A stretch of 64,000 bases of DNA from Muribaculaceae bacterium (GTDB taxonomy: Bacteria; Bacteroidota; Bacteroidia; Bacteroidales; Muribaculaceae). The notes beneath the pieces are model-generated. The model was not told the DNA's origin. It ran no database searches and saw nothing but the letters and a program-made list of their open reading frames with translations. Both the position numbers and the translations under genes were made by a program. Location of the stretch: NCBI GenBank assembly GCA_017619355.1, contig JAFZSO010000059.1, positions 62,001 through 126,000 on the forward strand. Reading direction: 5' to 3'. Position 1 is the first letter of the stretch; each line of letters starts with the position of its first letter. This document shows positions 26,449 to 33,790 of this stretch, one piece after another.

Positions 26449-27411
26449 TTACTGGTTGAGGGGGGCAATGTGTGGCGGGCGCTCGCTTTCAGGTTGCGGT
26501 TGAGCTTGCGAGTTGGGTTGCGGCACCGGTTGAGTGGTGTCGGATTTCGGCTGTGAAGAGTCTTTCGACTCTTTGACGGGCCAGCGGTCACGCATCAGGG
26601 GCAGGGTGTAGTAGATGCTGAAACCGAAGGCGAACTTGCGGTCGCGCACACCGTAGCCCGGTACGAACCAGGGTTTGGAGTTTACATTTTTCTTGTAGTT
26701 GAAAATGCCCTGATACCTCACCTGCCAGCCTGCCGAGATGTTGCCCCACACATGCACGCGCATGCCCGCTACCAGACTGCCCCACAGGGCATGTGAGTGC
26801 TGCCCCTTGATGGCAAACGGCACATCTTCGCCCCAGTAACCGTCGTGGTAAGTGATGTCGGTGATGTCGTAGTTGAAGTAGGAGAATCCTAGCCGCAGTC
26901 CTGCGTAGAACTGATACTTGGGGTCGCTCTTGAACAGGAAATTATAGTTGGCTCCCAGTCTCACGAAGGGCGAGGGCTTGCCGCGATAGGTGAAGTTCAT
27001 GTCGTCGGGGGTGGAGTTTGCCCATCCCAGTCCCAATTCTACCACGGGCTGCAATCGGTTCCACATGTTGAGGGTGGCGCTGAGGTCGATGCTGGCATAC
27101 TTTTGCCCGAATGCCATGAGCAAGGGGTCGGCAATGTTAATGCCAAAGGCTACATCAGTGAGCTTAGGGTAGTGGGGATATACCCGCTTGAGCGAATCCT
27201 TGCGTATCTCTTCGAGTGCCGCAGCTGTGTCGCCCAGCACATAGCGCTCAATGATTTTGTCGTCGGTGCCTTTTTCGGGTTTGAGCACCTTGTTGGTCGA
27301 GGGTTTCACGGGGGTGACATGGGGCTTGTTGGGATTCTGTTGCTGCGCAAAGGTGGCGAGCGTGAATCCAAACATGACGAGCGACAATATGACTATCAGC
27401 CTCTGTTTCAT
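26449..27411 (-). CDS. DUF6048-like outer-membrane beta-barrel protein
   Basis: A 320-residue exported protein (signal peptide ending TLATFAQ). The middle (about 85-280) alternates aromatic beta-strands such as VAFGINIADPLLMAFGQKY, PVVELGLGWA and YAGLRLGFSYFNYDI, fitting a small 8-12-strand outer-membrane barrel; the last 45 residues are Pro/Gln/Ser-rich and disordered. It is the last gene of a four-gene operon (DUF4199-GT2-DUF6452-DUF6048) that I recall as conserved in Bacteroidales. Function unknown. Confidence 0.78.
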   Translation of the reverse strand: MKQRLIVILSLVMFGFTLATFAQQQNPNKPHVTPVKPSTNKVLKPEKGTDDKIIERYVLGDTAAALEEIRKDSLKRVYPHYPKLTDVAFGINIADPLLMAFGQKYASIDLSATLNMWNRLQPVVELGLGWANSTPDDMNFTYRGKPSPFVRLGANYNFLFKSDPKYQFYAGLRLGFSYFNYDITDITYHDGYWGEDVPFAIKGQHSHALWGSLVAGMRVHVWGNISAGWQVRYQGIFNYKKNVNSKPWFVPGYGVRDRKFAFGFSIYYTLPLMRDRWPVKESKDSSQPKSDTTQPVPQPNSQAQPQPESERPPHIAPLNQ

Positions 27412-27417
27412 GTGCCG

Positions 27418-27900
27418 TTAAATATAGATTTTGATGGTTATCTTGTCTTCGTTATTAATCACGGGGTAGGGCAGCGCCACCGAGTCAATCACATGATGCG
27501 TCACAGTGGAACCCTTCATGTTGAAAAGGTACATGGCTCCGCACTCGTTCGACAGGAAGTAGGGCACTGCCTCATAGTTCAGCGTGAGTGTGTCGGGTTC
27601 TCGGCCCTCGATGTTGAAGTCGAAAACGAAACTCGACGAACTCGTGCTCACCTGCAGGGGCAGGTAGAGCTGCTGCACATCGGTGCTGTCGGCAAGCAGG
27701 CTGTCGCCAGGGGCTCCGATGCCTTTCACCGTGATGCCCAGCACGCGTCCTTGCTCTCCCGTCTGATAGTCGTAGAATGCGACAAGCGGGATGCTGCTGC
27801 CATTACCTATGCAGCCGTCGTTGCTGCAACTGGTAGCCACGATGGCCGCAATGAGCGCCAGCACCCACCATGCCGTGTTATTGTTCCTGCTTCTTTTCAT
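27418..27900 (-). CDS. DUF6452-like lipoprotein
   Basis: A 160-residue protein with signal peptide and lipobox ATSC near residues 22-25, followed by SNDGCIGNGSSIPLVAFYDY. The rest is beta-rich (LYLPLQVSTSSSSFVFDF), resembling a small immunoglobulin-like domain. I start at ATG 27900, which overlaps the end of the glycosyltransferase gene by 23 nt. The downstream DUF6048-like barrel follows after 6 nt, so the two are probably an envelope pair. Confidence 0.78.
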   Translation of the reverse strand: MKRSRNNNTAWWVLALIAAIVATSCSNDGCIGNGSSIPLVAFYDYQTGEQGRVLGITVKGIGAPGDSLLADSTDVQQLYLPLQVSTSSSSFVFDFNIEGREPDTLTLNYEAVPYFLSNECGAMYLFNMKGSTVTHHVIDSVALPYPVINNEDKITIKIYI

Positions 27901-28852
27901 CAGCGGTTTCTTCAGAGATTTCATAATGATTGCGGTCGGGCGAGTGACGAATGATGAGTTCGCCCAGAAAACCGGCGAGGAAGAGCAGCGTGCCCAGTAT
28001 CATCGATGTCAGGGCCAGATAGAAGTAGGGCGAGTCGGTCACCAGCCGGTAGGAGTGGCCGCTATACATGTTGTAGAGTTTGAGTGCGCCTACAATGATG
28101 ACGGCAATAAAGCCCACCAAGAACATGATGCTGCCCAGCAGACCGAAGAAGTGCATAGGCTTCTTCCCGAACTTGGTCTGGAACCAGAGCGTGAGCAGGT
28201 CGAGGTAGCCATTCACGAAACGGTCGAGGCCGAACTTGGTCACGCCGTATTTGCGTGCCTGGTGTTGCACCACCTTCTCGCCAATCTTGGTAAAGCCAGC
28301 GTTCTTGGCCAGGTAGGGTATGTAGCGGTGCATGTCGCCATACACCTCGATGTGCTTCACCACCTCGTTGCGGTAGGCCTTCAGTCCGCAGTTGAAGTCA
28401 TGCAGATTCTTGATACCGCTCACTTTGCGTGCGGTGGCGTTGAACAATTTGGTGGGAATTGTCTTGCTCTTGGGGTCATAGCGTTTCTTCTTCCAGCCGC
28501 TCACCAGGTCGTAGCCTTCGTCCATAATCATCTTGTAGAGGCCAGGGATCTCGTCGGGACTGTCTTGCAGGTCGGCATCCATGGTGATAACCACATCGCC
28601 CTGTGCGCGCTCGAAACCTGTGTTCAGCGCCGGCGACTTGCCGTAGTTGCGGCGGAAACTCACACCTTTCACGCAGGGATTGCTGTTGTGCAACCGCTGG
28701 ATTACCTGCCACGAACTGTCGGTGCTGCCGTCGTTGATCATGAGCACCTCGTAGGTGAAGTTGTTCTCCTTCATCACACGCTCAATCCACTCCACGAGTT
28801 CGGGCAGCGACTCGGCTTCGTTGTACAGCGGGATAACTATACTGATGTCCAT
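27878..28852 (-). CDS. Polyprenyl-phosphate glycosyltransferase family 2
   Basis: A 324-residue DPM1/CsbB-type enzyme: ISIVIPLYNEAESLPELVEW, MINDGSTDSSW, FRRNYGKSPALNTGFERAQG, then the metal-binding DADLQDSPDEIP, and two C-terminal transmembrane helices (about 235-300) with a charged tail. It should load a sugar onto undecaprenyl phosphate for an envelope glycan. It is the second gene of an operon, 18 nt after the DUF4199 gene. It is a paralogue of the GtrB-like gene at 11547. Confidence 0.92.
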   Translation of the reverse strand: MDISIVIPLYNEAESLPELVEWIERVMKENNFTYEVLMINDGSTDSSWQVIQRLHNSNPCVKGVSFRRNYGKSPALNTGFERAQGDVVITMDADLQDSPDEIPGLYKMIMDEGYDLVSGWKKKRYDPKSKTIPTKLFNATARKVSGIKNLHDFNCGLKAYRNEVVKHIEVYGDMHRYIPYLAKNAGFTKIGEKVVQHQARKYGVTKFGLDRFVNGYLDLLTLWFQTKFGKKPMHFFGLLGSIMFLVGFIAVIIVGALKLYNMYSGHSYRLVTDSPYFYLALTSMILGTLLFLAGFLGELIIRHSPDRNHYEISEETADEKKQEQ

Positions 28853-28870
28853 AGTGTGTTCTATATTTTT

Positions 28871-29395
28871 TTAGTTCTTTATTTTCATTTTGCGCACCAC
28901 CACAGCCACAATGGCGCTGAGCAGCGACCCCAGGAATGATGTGAGCCAGAACATCTGGAACAGGAACTCCAGTGTGCTGGGCAGCAACCCCTTGTCTACA
29001 ATTTTGGTGAGCGTGTCGACCATGTCGCTGGCGGCGGGAACCTTGCTATACTGGTCAATCACCATCTGCGCCATGTCGTAGAAAAAGTCGGGTCTGAACC
29101 ACTGCAGCAGCGCATAGGTCACTGCGGTGCAAATGAGAGAGCCGTAGATGAAGGTGAGTATGCCTATCATCCATAGCGACGAGAAGTCGGTAGTGCCGTC
29201 GTCAGCCACATAGCGTGCACGCAGCATCTTATAGACCAGCACCGGCGTGCACAGCAGCATGCCCATCACCACCAGCGACAGCAGCGGCACCTTGTCGCTG
29301 AACACCATAGCCACCGACATCACCGACAGGTAGCCACCCATCGGCAAGCCGCAACGCGCGGCATACTTGAATATGCTCTCTCTCTTCTCTATCAT
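28871..29395 (-). CDS. DUF4199 family membrane protein
   Basis: A 174-residue protein with four hydrophobic segments (about 16-34, 38-56, 74-96 and 145-168). The arrangement with a YxxxxxxxDFxYDMAQMVIDQY-like loop is typical of the Bacteroidetes DUF4199 family. Function unknown; first gene of the operon with GT2, DUF6452 and DUF6048. Confidence 0.85.
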   Translation of the reverse strand: MIEKRESIFKYAARCGLPMGGYLSVMSVAMVFSDKVPLLSLVVMGMLLCTPVLVYKMLRARYVADDGTTDFSSLWMIGILTFIYGSLICTAVTYALLQWFRPDFFYDMAQMVIDQYSKVPAASDMVDTLTKIVDKGLLPSTLEFLFQMFWLTSFLGSLLSAIVAVVVRKMKIKN

Positions 29396-29437
29396 TTCTT
29401 TTGCTCTCTCTTATTAATAGCAAAAGCAATTACAATG

Positions 29438-29469
29438 CAAAAGTAATGAAATCCAAGTGAAATGCCAAA
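29438..29469 (-). promoter_or_regulatory. Promoter of the DUF4199-GT2-DUF6452-DUF6048 operon
   Basis: Minus strand: TTTG (29466-29469), exactly 20 nt, TACTTTTG (29438-29445). Confidence 0.78.
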
Positions 29470-29490
29470 TAATGAGCAAGGCGAATGCAA

Positions 29491-29526
29491 ATAAATAAAA
29501 AAGTCATGCCAGTCAGGCACGACTTT
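29491..29526 (-). terminator. Terminator of tRNA-Ser
   Basis: Minus strand: AAAGTCGTGCC/GGCATGACTTT stem (29516-29526 with 29500-29510) followed by TTTTTTATTT. Confidence 0.85.
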
Positions 29527-29539
29527 CTCATCAATTTTG

Positions 29540-29627
29540 CGGAGTGAGGGAGATTCGAACTCCCGAACCGCTTTTGGCGGTCACACGCTTTCCAGGCGTG
29601 CCTCTTCAGCCACTCGAGCATCACTCC
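29540..29627 (-). tRNA. tRNA-Ser (anticodon GGA)
   Basis: An 88-nt class II tRNA on the minus strand. Acceptor stem GGAGTGA/TCACTCC with discriminator G; anticodon stem CACGC/GCGTG enclosing CTGGAAA, so the anticodon is GGA and reads UCC and UCU; a long variable arm (GACCGCCAAAAGCGGTTC) as in serine tRNAs; T-loop GTTCGAATC. CCA is not encoded. A TACCTTTG -7 box lies at 29645-29652. Confidence 0.97.
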
Positions 29628-29661
29628 TTGCACATTTGCGCCTGCAAAGGTAATGAAAAAA

Positions 29662-29693
29662 TTGCGTAATGTGACTTTTTTTTCATAATTTTG
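29662..29693 (+). promoter_or_regulatory. Promoter of the RecD-like helicase gene
   Basis: TTG (29662-29664), 21 nt, TAATTTTG (29686-29693). The -7 box ends on the GTG of a longer frame, so translation should start at the downstream ATG 29723. Confidence 0.65.
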
Positions 29694-29722
29694 TGAAAAA
29701 TCAATTCAGCGTTTCCTTCACA

Positions 29723-31168
29723 ATGCCTACACATAATGTACATAACAAGCTGAAAACCGATCCGCTTGTGGCCGAATTTGCCCAGCGCACGATCGAGAAC
29801 CTGCCCTACGAGCCTAACGATGAGCAGTGGGAACTGCTCGCCAGAATGGCCCATTTTATGTTCTATGGCAAGGAGAATGCTGTGATGCTGCTCAATGGCT
29901 ATGCTGGCACGGGCAAAACCTCGATGATTGGCGCCATGGTGAAGGCGATGAATGAGTTGGGCCGCAAGACGGTGCTGCTGGCCCCCACGGGGCGGGCCGC
30001 CAAGGTGTTTACCGAGTATGCGGGTCACAGCGCCTACACCATTCACAGGCGCATCTATCGCCAGAACAGTTATTTGGCCGACGGCTTCTCGGTGGCCGAG
30101 AACAAGCACACGGGCACCATTTTCATCGTCGACGAGGCGTCGATGGTGTCGAACACTGTTGGCGAGAACTCGGTGTTTGGCACCGGCAACCTGCTCGACG
30201 ACCTGATTCACTATGTGTATAACGGACAGGGTTGCCGCCTGGTGCTCATGGGCGATGTGGCGCAGTTGCCGCCCGTGGGGCAGGCACAAAGTCCGGCCAT
30301 GAGTCTTGAGGTGCTGGCGAACTATGGCCTTGAACCCATGCTGGTGCAGCTCACCGCCATCGCGCGTCAGGAAAGCGACTCAGGCATTTTGCACAATGCC
30401 ACGCTGCTGCGTCAGAGCATGGAGCAGGAACCGCTGCCCGTACCTGTGCTTCAACTGCAGTCGTTCCCCGATATTGAGGCAGTGACCGGTGAGTTTCTGC
30501 TTGAGGCCATCAGCGACAGTTACGACCGCGTGGGCATGGCCGAGACGGCCGTCATCACGCGCAGCAACAAGCGAGCCGTGCAATTTAATATGGGCATTCG
30601 CAACAGCGTTCTGTATCGCGAGGACCTGCTCGTGAGCGACGAGATGCTGCTGGTGGTGAAGAACAATTATTACTGGTCGGGCGAGGTAAACGAGATTGAT
30701 TTCATAGCCAACGGCGACATGTTGCGCGTGAGTCGCGTGTGGGGCGAGGTGGAGCATCGCTATGGACTGCGGTTTGCCAATGTGACCGCCACCATGCCCG
30801 ACCACGACGATGTGGAACTTGATGTGAAAATTATTCTCGACTGTCTCACGAGCGAGGCTCCAGGGCTCACCGTTGAGCAGAGCAACCGGCTCTATACCGA
30901 AGTGATGAACGAGCTGAGCGGCGACCGTCGCCAGCGCCATCGCGAACTCAAGAAGAATCCCTACTTCAATGCCCTTCAGGTGAAATATGCCTATGCCGTC
31001 ACTTGCCACAAGGCACAGGGTGGGCAGTGGCGCAATGTGTTCATCGATATGGGTGCCATCATGCCCGAGGCCTTCACCCAGCTCGACTTCTACCGGTGGC
31101 TCTACACCGCCATCACCCGTGCCCGCCAGCATGTATATCTCATCAACTGTCCTCTCAAGCAAAATTGA
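29723..31168 (+). CDS. RecD/PIF1-like ATP-dependent helicase
   Basis: A 481-residue superfamily 1B helicase. Walker A GYAGTGKTS is at residues 59-67, Walker B FIVDEASM follows, then the GDVAQLPPVG motif III, AITRSNKRAVQFN, and the C-terminal UvrD_C_2 block YAVTCHKAQGGQWRNVFIDM and YTAITRARQHVYL. It is shorter than RecD2 (no N-terminal helix-hairpin-helix domain) and matches the Bacteroidetes exodeoxyribonuclease V-like class. It likely unwinds DNA 5' to 3' in repair or recombination. It is divergent from tRNA-Ser. Confidence 0.9.
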   Translation: MPTHNVHNKLKTDPLVAEFAQRTIENLPYEPNDEQWELLARMAHFMFYGKENAVMLLNGYAGTGKTSMIGAMVKAMNELGRKTVLLAPTGRAAKVFTEYAGHSAYTIHRRIYRQNSYLADGFSVAENKHTGTIFIVDEASMVSNTVGENSVFGTGNLLDDLIHYVYNGQGCRLVLMGDVAQLPPVGQAQSPAMSLEVLANYGLEPMLVQLTAIARQESDSGILHNATLLRQSMEQEPLPVPVLQLQSFPDIEAVTGEFLLEAISDSYDRVGMAETAVITRSNKRAVQFNMGIRNSVLYREDLLVSDEMLLVVKNNYYWSGEVNEIDFIANGDMLRVSRVWGEVEHRYGLRFANVTATMPDHDDVELDVKIILDCLTSEAPGLTVEQSNRLYTEVMNELSGDRRQRHRELKKNPYFNALQVKYAYAVTCHKAQGGQWRNVFIDMGAIMPEAFTQLDFYRWLYTAITRARQHVYLINCPLKQN

Positions 31169-31274
31169 TTGCATTTTTTGCCCGTTATATGCTTCAAAAT
31201 TCAGAAAAATGTTTAACTTTGCACAGAGTTTAGACACAATTATCTTTAATTTAGACTAACTATTTTATTACACT

Positions 31275-32693
31275 ATGGGAGGTTTTTTTGGTACGGTACA
31301 CAGCAATAACAATTGCTGTATCAACGACTTATTTTATGGTACCGACTACAATTCACATCTCGGCACCCGCCGCAGTGGTCTTGTCACCTATGACAAGGAA
31401 CAACTCAAGTTCATTCGCTCCATCCACAGTCTTGAAAATGGCTACTTCCGCTCGAAGTTTGAAGACGAGCTCGACAAGTTCAAGGGCAATTTGGGCATTG
31501 GCGTGATCAGTGACACCGATCCGCAACCCATCATCTTCAACAGTCATCTTGGCAAGTTCGCCATCGTCACGGTTGCTAAAATCGTGAACATCGACGAGCT
31601 CGAGCAGGAAATCCTGAGCAAGGGGCATCACTTTGCCGAACTCTCGTCGGGACACACCAACCCCACCGAACTCGTGGGCCTGCTCATCATCGAGGGCGAG
31701 GACTTCGTGAAAGGCATCGAGAATGTGTATAATAAGGTGAAGGGCTCGTGCTCAATGCTCATACTCACCGAGAACGGCATCATCGCTGCTCGCGACAAGT
31801 TGGGACGCACCCCCATCATCATTGGCAAGAAGGAAGGTGCTTGGGCACTCACCTCTGAATCGACTTCACTACCCAATCTGGGTTACGAGATAGAACACTA
31901 TGTGGGACCGGGCGAAATCGTGAAGGTGACACCTGAAGCCGGCATGCAGCAGTTGCGGCCTGCCAACGAGGAAATGCAGATTTGCTCCTTCCTGTGGATT
32001 TACTACGGTTTCCCCACCTCCAACTATGAGGGAAAGAATGTGGAGGAAGTGCGTTTCGCCATGGGCAAACAGATGGGACAGAAGGATGACAGCGAGGTCG
32101 ACTGCGCCTGCGGCATCCCCGACTCGGGTACCGGTATGGCCATGGGCTATGCCGAGGGCAAAAAGGTGCCTTATCACCGTGCTATTGCCAAGTACACGCC
32201 CACCTGGCCTCGCAGCTTCATGCCCAGTAACCAGACGCGTCGCAACCTTGTGGCTAAGATGAAACTCATCCCCAATCGTTCCATGATGCAGGGCAACCGC
32301 ATGCTCTTCTGCGACGACTCCATCGTGCGCGGCACGCAGTTGCGCGACAATACCCGCGACTTCTATGCCTATGGTGCTCGCGAGGTGCACATGCGCATCT
32401 CTTGCCCGCCGCTCATTTATGGCTGCCCCTTCGTGAACTTCACCAGTTCGAAGAATGACTTGGAGCTCATCACGCGCCGCATCATTGGCAAGCTGGAAGG
32501 TGACCCCAACAAGAATCTTGACAAATACACCCGCAGCGACACGCCCGAGTATAAGCGCATGGTGGAGGATATTCGCGAGCAGTTTGGTCTCACTTCGCTC
32601 AAATTCAACACGATTGAGGACCTTGTCGAGGCCATAGGGCTTCCTAAGTGCAAACTGTGCACCCACTGCTTCGACGGCAGCAGCCACTTCTAA
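31275..32693 (+). CDS. Amidophosphoribosyltransferase-like protein lacking the N-terminal Cys nucleophile
   Basis: A 472-residue protein of the PurF family. The C-terminal phosphoribosyltransferase domain is intact, with the PRPP loop LFCDDSIVRGTQL (344-356), and the end CKLCTHC (459-465) recalls the Fe-S cysteines of B. subtilis PurF. The N-terminal Ntn-glutaminase domain is recognisable but starts MGGFFG instead of MCG, and the usual HNGN glutamine loop is replaced by VTVAKIVN (98-105). It therefore probably cannot hydrolyse glutamine in the normal way and might use ammonia or have another role. A TAACTTTG -7 box is at 31214-31221. Whether a canonical PurF exists elsewhere cannot be seen. 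Confidence 0.87.
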   Translation: MGGFFGTVHSNNNCCINDLFYGTDYNSHLGTRRSGLVTYDKEQLKFIRSIHSLENGYFRSKFEDELDKFKGNLGIGVISDTDPQPIIFNSHLGKFAIVTVAKIVNIDELEQEILSKGHHFAELSSGHTNPTELVGLLIIEGEDFVKGIENVYNKVKGSCSMLILTENGIIAARDKLGRTPIIIGKKEGAWALTSESTSLPNLGYEIEHYVGPGEIVKVTPEAGMQQLRPANEEMQICSFLWIYYGFPTSNYEGKNVEEVRFAMGKQMGQKDDSEVDCACGIPDSGTGMAMGYAEGKKVPYHRAIAKYTPTWPRSFMPSNQTRRNLVAKMKLIPNRSMMQGNRMLFCDDSIVRGTQLRDNTRDFYAYGAREVHMRISCPPLIYGCPFVNFTSSKNDLELITRRIIGKLEGDPNKNLDKYTRSDTPEYKRMVEDIREQFGLTSLKFNTIEDLVEAIGLPKCKLCTHCFDGSSHF

Positions 32694-32719
32694 AAGATTT
32701 GGCACGAGAATTGCTACAG

Positions 32720-32771
32720 AAAATGTTGAGAAGAAAAAACCAAATTATTTGGAACTTCTCAACATTTTTTT
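32720..32771 (+). terminator. Terminator of the PurF-like gene, overlapping the next promoter
   Basis: A 14-bp stem AAAATGTTGAGAAG (32720-32733) / CTTCTCAACATTTT (32755-32768) with a small inner hairpin CCAAA-TTA-TTTGG, then a T-run. The -33 TTTG of the next promoter lies in the loop. Confidence 0.85.
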
Positions 32772-32780
32772 CTACATTTG
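32748..32780 (+). promoter_or_regulatory. Promoter of the six-repeat secreted protein
   Basis: TTTG (32748-32751), 21 nt, TACATTTG (32773-32780). The -33 is inside the loop of the upstream terminator. Confidence 0.75.
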
Positions 32781-32812
32781 CAACCTATTACTAAACACTA
32801 AAAGTAAACACT

Positions 32813-33247
32813 ATGAAAAAATTTGCCTGGAGGCATTTCCTGTTTATGATCACACCAATATTGATGCTCGCCATGATGGCTCCCTGTGCCTATGCGCAGT
32901 CAATCCGAAACAGCAACGGCTCCTATATGGGTAAGGTGGAGAGCGACGGCACCGTGCGCAACAGCTCTGGTTCCTATATGGGCAAGATTTACAGCGACGG
33001 CACCGTGCGCAACAGTTCCGGCTCTTATCTGGGCAAAATTGAGAGCGACGGCACCGTGCGTAACAGCAGTGGCTCCTATCTGGGCAAGATTTATAGTGAT
33101 GGCACTGTGCGCAACAGCAGTGGCAGCTATATGGGCAAGGTGGAGAGCGACGGCACCGTGCGCAACAGCAGCGGCTCCTATATGGGCAAGGCCGAGGGAT
33201 TGAGCCGTGAACAGGCGGCAGCCGTGTTCTTCTTCCCGTTCTTCTGA
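32813..33247 (+). CDS. Secreted six-repeat protein (beta-flower type)
   Basis: A 144-residue exported protein: signal peptide about 1-29 (ending CAYAQ), then six units of 17 residues with consensus VRNSSGSYMGKIYSDGT, alternating V-E and I-Y before SDGT, then a short helix LSREQAAAVFFFPFF. The pattern resembles small Bacteroidales secreted proteins that databases call 5-fold beta-flower proteins; here I count six units, the last truncated. The repeats are nearly identical in DNA, which points to recent expansion or gene conversion. The role is unknown, perhaps carbohydrate or surface binding. Confidence 0.8.
   Translation: MKKFAWRHFLFMITPILMLAMMAPCAYAQSIRNSNGSYMGKVESDGTVRNSSGSYMGKIYSDGTVRNSSGSYLGKIESDGTVRNSSGSYLGKIYSDGTVRNSSGSYMGKVESDGTVRNSSGSYMGKAEGLSREQAAAVFFFPFF
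32903..33190. repeat. 51-bp in-frame tandem repeats
   Basis: Five full units and most of a sixth, of 51 bp each, start at 32903, 32954, 33005, 33056, 33107 and 33158 inside the secreted-protein gene. Neighbouring units differ at few positions, many of them synonymous. Confidence 0.9.
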
Positions 33248-33307
33248 CGAAATCAAAACCATTTTATATTCCCTTTTTTATTAACCATTTAAATTATTGT
33301 TTGAACT

Positions 33308-33685
33308 ATGAAGAAATTATTTTTTGTAGCATTTGCAGCAGTTGCTCTGATGATGGCTTCTTGCGGTGGCACTAAAACTGAAAATGTAACTGGCGACATG
33401 AAGAAAGACGCTGCCAAGATGGTTGAACTCATGACCAAGAGTGGTGAAGTCAACAACGAAGACAGCAAGATCATGGAAGAAATCGCTGCTTACTATGAAG
33501 CTGAAGGCAAGAGCGAGGAATTCCAGAAAGAATTCCAAGATCAATTCACCGCTTCTTTGACTGGCGAAATCGACAAGGCCATTGACGAAGGCATGAAGAA
33601 AGTTGACGAGGCCGTTGAAGAAGGAGCTGAAAAGATTGAAGAGGCTGCCAAGGAAGTCAGTGCAGCTGCCGAGAAACTTAAATAA
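33308..33685 (+). CDS. Small coiled-coil lipoprotein
   Basis: A 125-residue protein with lipobox MASC (about 16-19) and a mature part made almost wholly of charged helices (EEIAAYYEAEGKSEEFQKEF, then Glu/Lys/Ala-rich heptads VDEAVEEGAEKIEEAAKEV). Codon use is unlike the neighbours, with strong preference for GAA, AAG and GCT, which suggests high expression or a different origin. No promoter is seen in the 60-nt gap, so it is probably co-transcribed with the six-repeat protein. Function unknown; the length and composition recall Lpp-like envelope spacers. Confidence 0.72.
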   Translation: MKKLFFVAFAAVALMMASCGGTKTENVTGDMKKDAAKMVELMTKSGEVNNEDSKIMEEIAAYYEAEGKSEEFQKEFQDQFTASLTGEIDKAIDEGMKKVDEAVEEGAEKIEEAAKEVSAAAEKLK

Positions 33686-33731
33686 TCAGCATGCAAGGTG
33701 ACCTTTTGGTCACACAACACACAAAAACAAC

Positions 33732-33767
33732 GAGGGTGTGACGCATTGAGCGCCGCACCCTCTTTTT
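33732..33767. terminator. Terminator between the small lipoprotein gene and hppA
   Basis: GAGGGTGTG (33732-33740) pairs with the CGCACCCTC end at 33754-33762, followed by TTTTT on the plus strand; on the minus strand GTTGTTTTTG follows, so it may serve both convergent genes. Confidence 0.8.
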
Positions 33768-33790
33768 ATGGTTTCAAACCTGGAATCGGG

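Noticed and set aside
29430..29633. 67-residue minus-strand frame across tRNA-Ser
   Set aside because: The sequence folds as a complete serine tRNA with terminator; the frame is accidental.
32903..33190. Regular 51-bp repeats that could suggest a CRISPR array
   Set aside because: They are in frame, encode a signal-peptide protein, and have no unique spacers. I see no CRISPR array or cas gene in the window.
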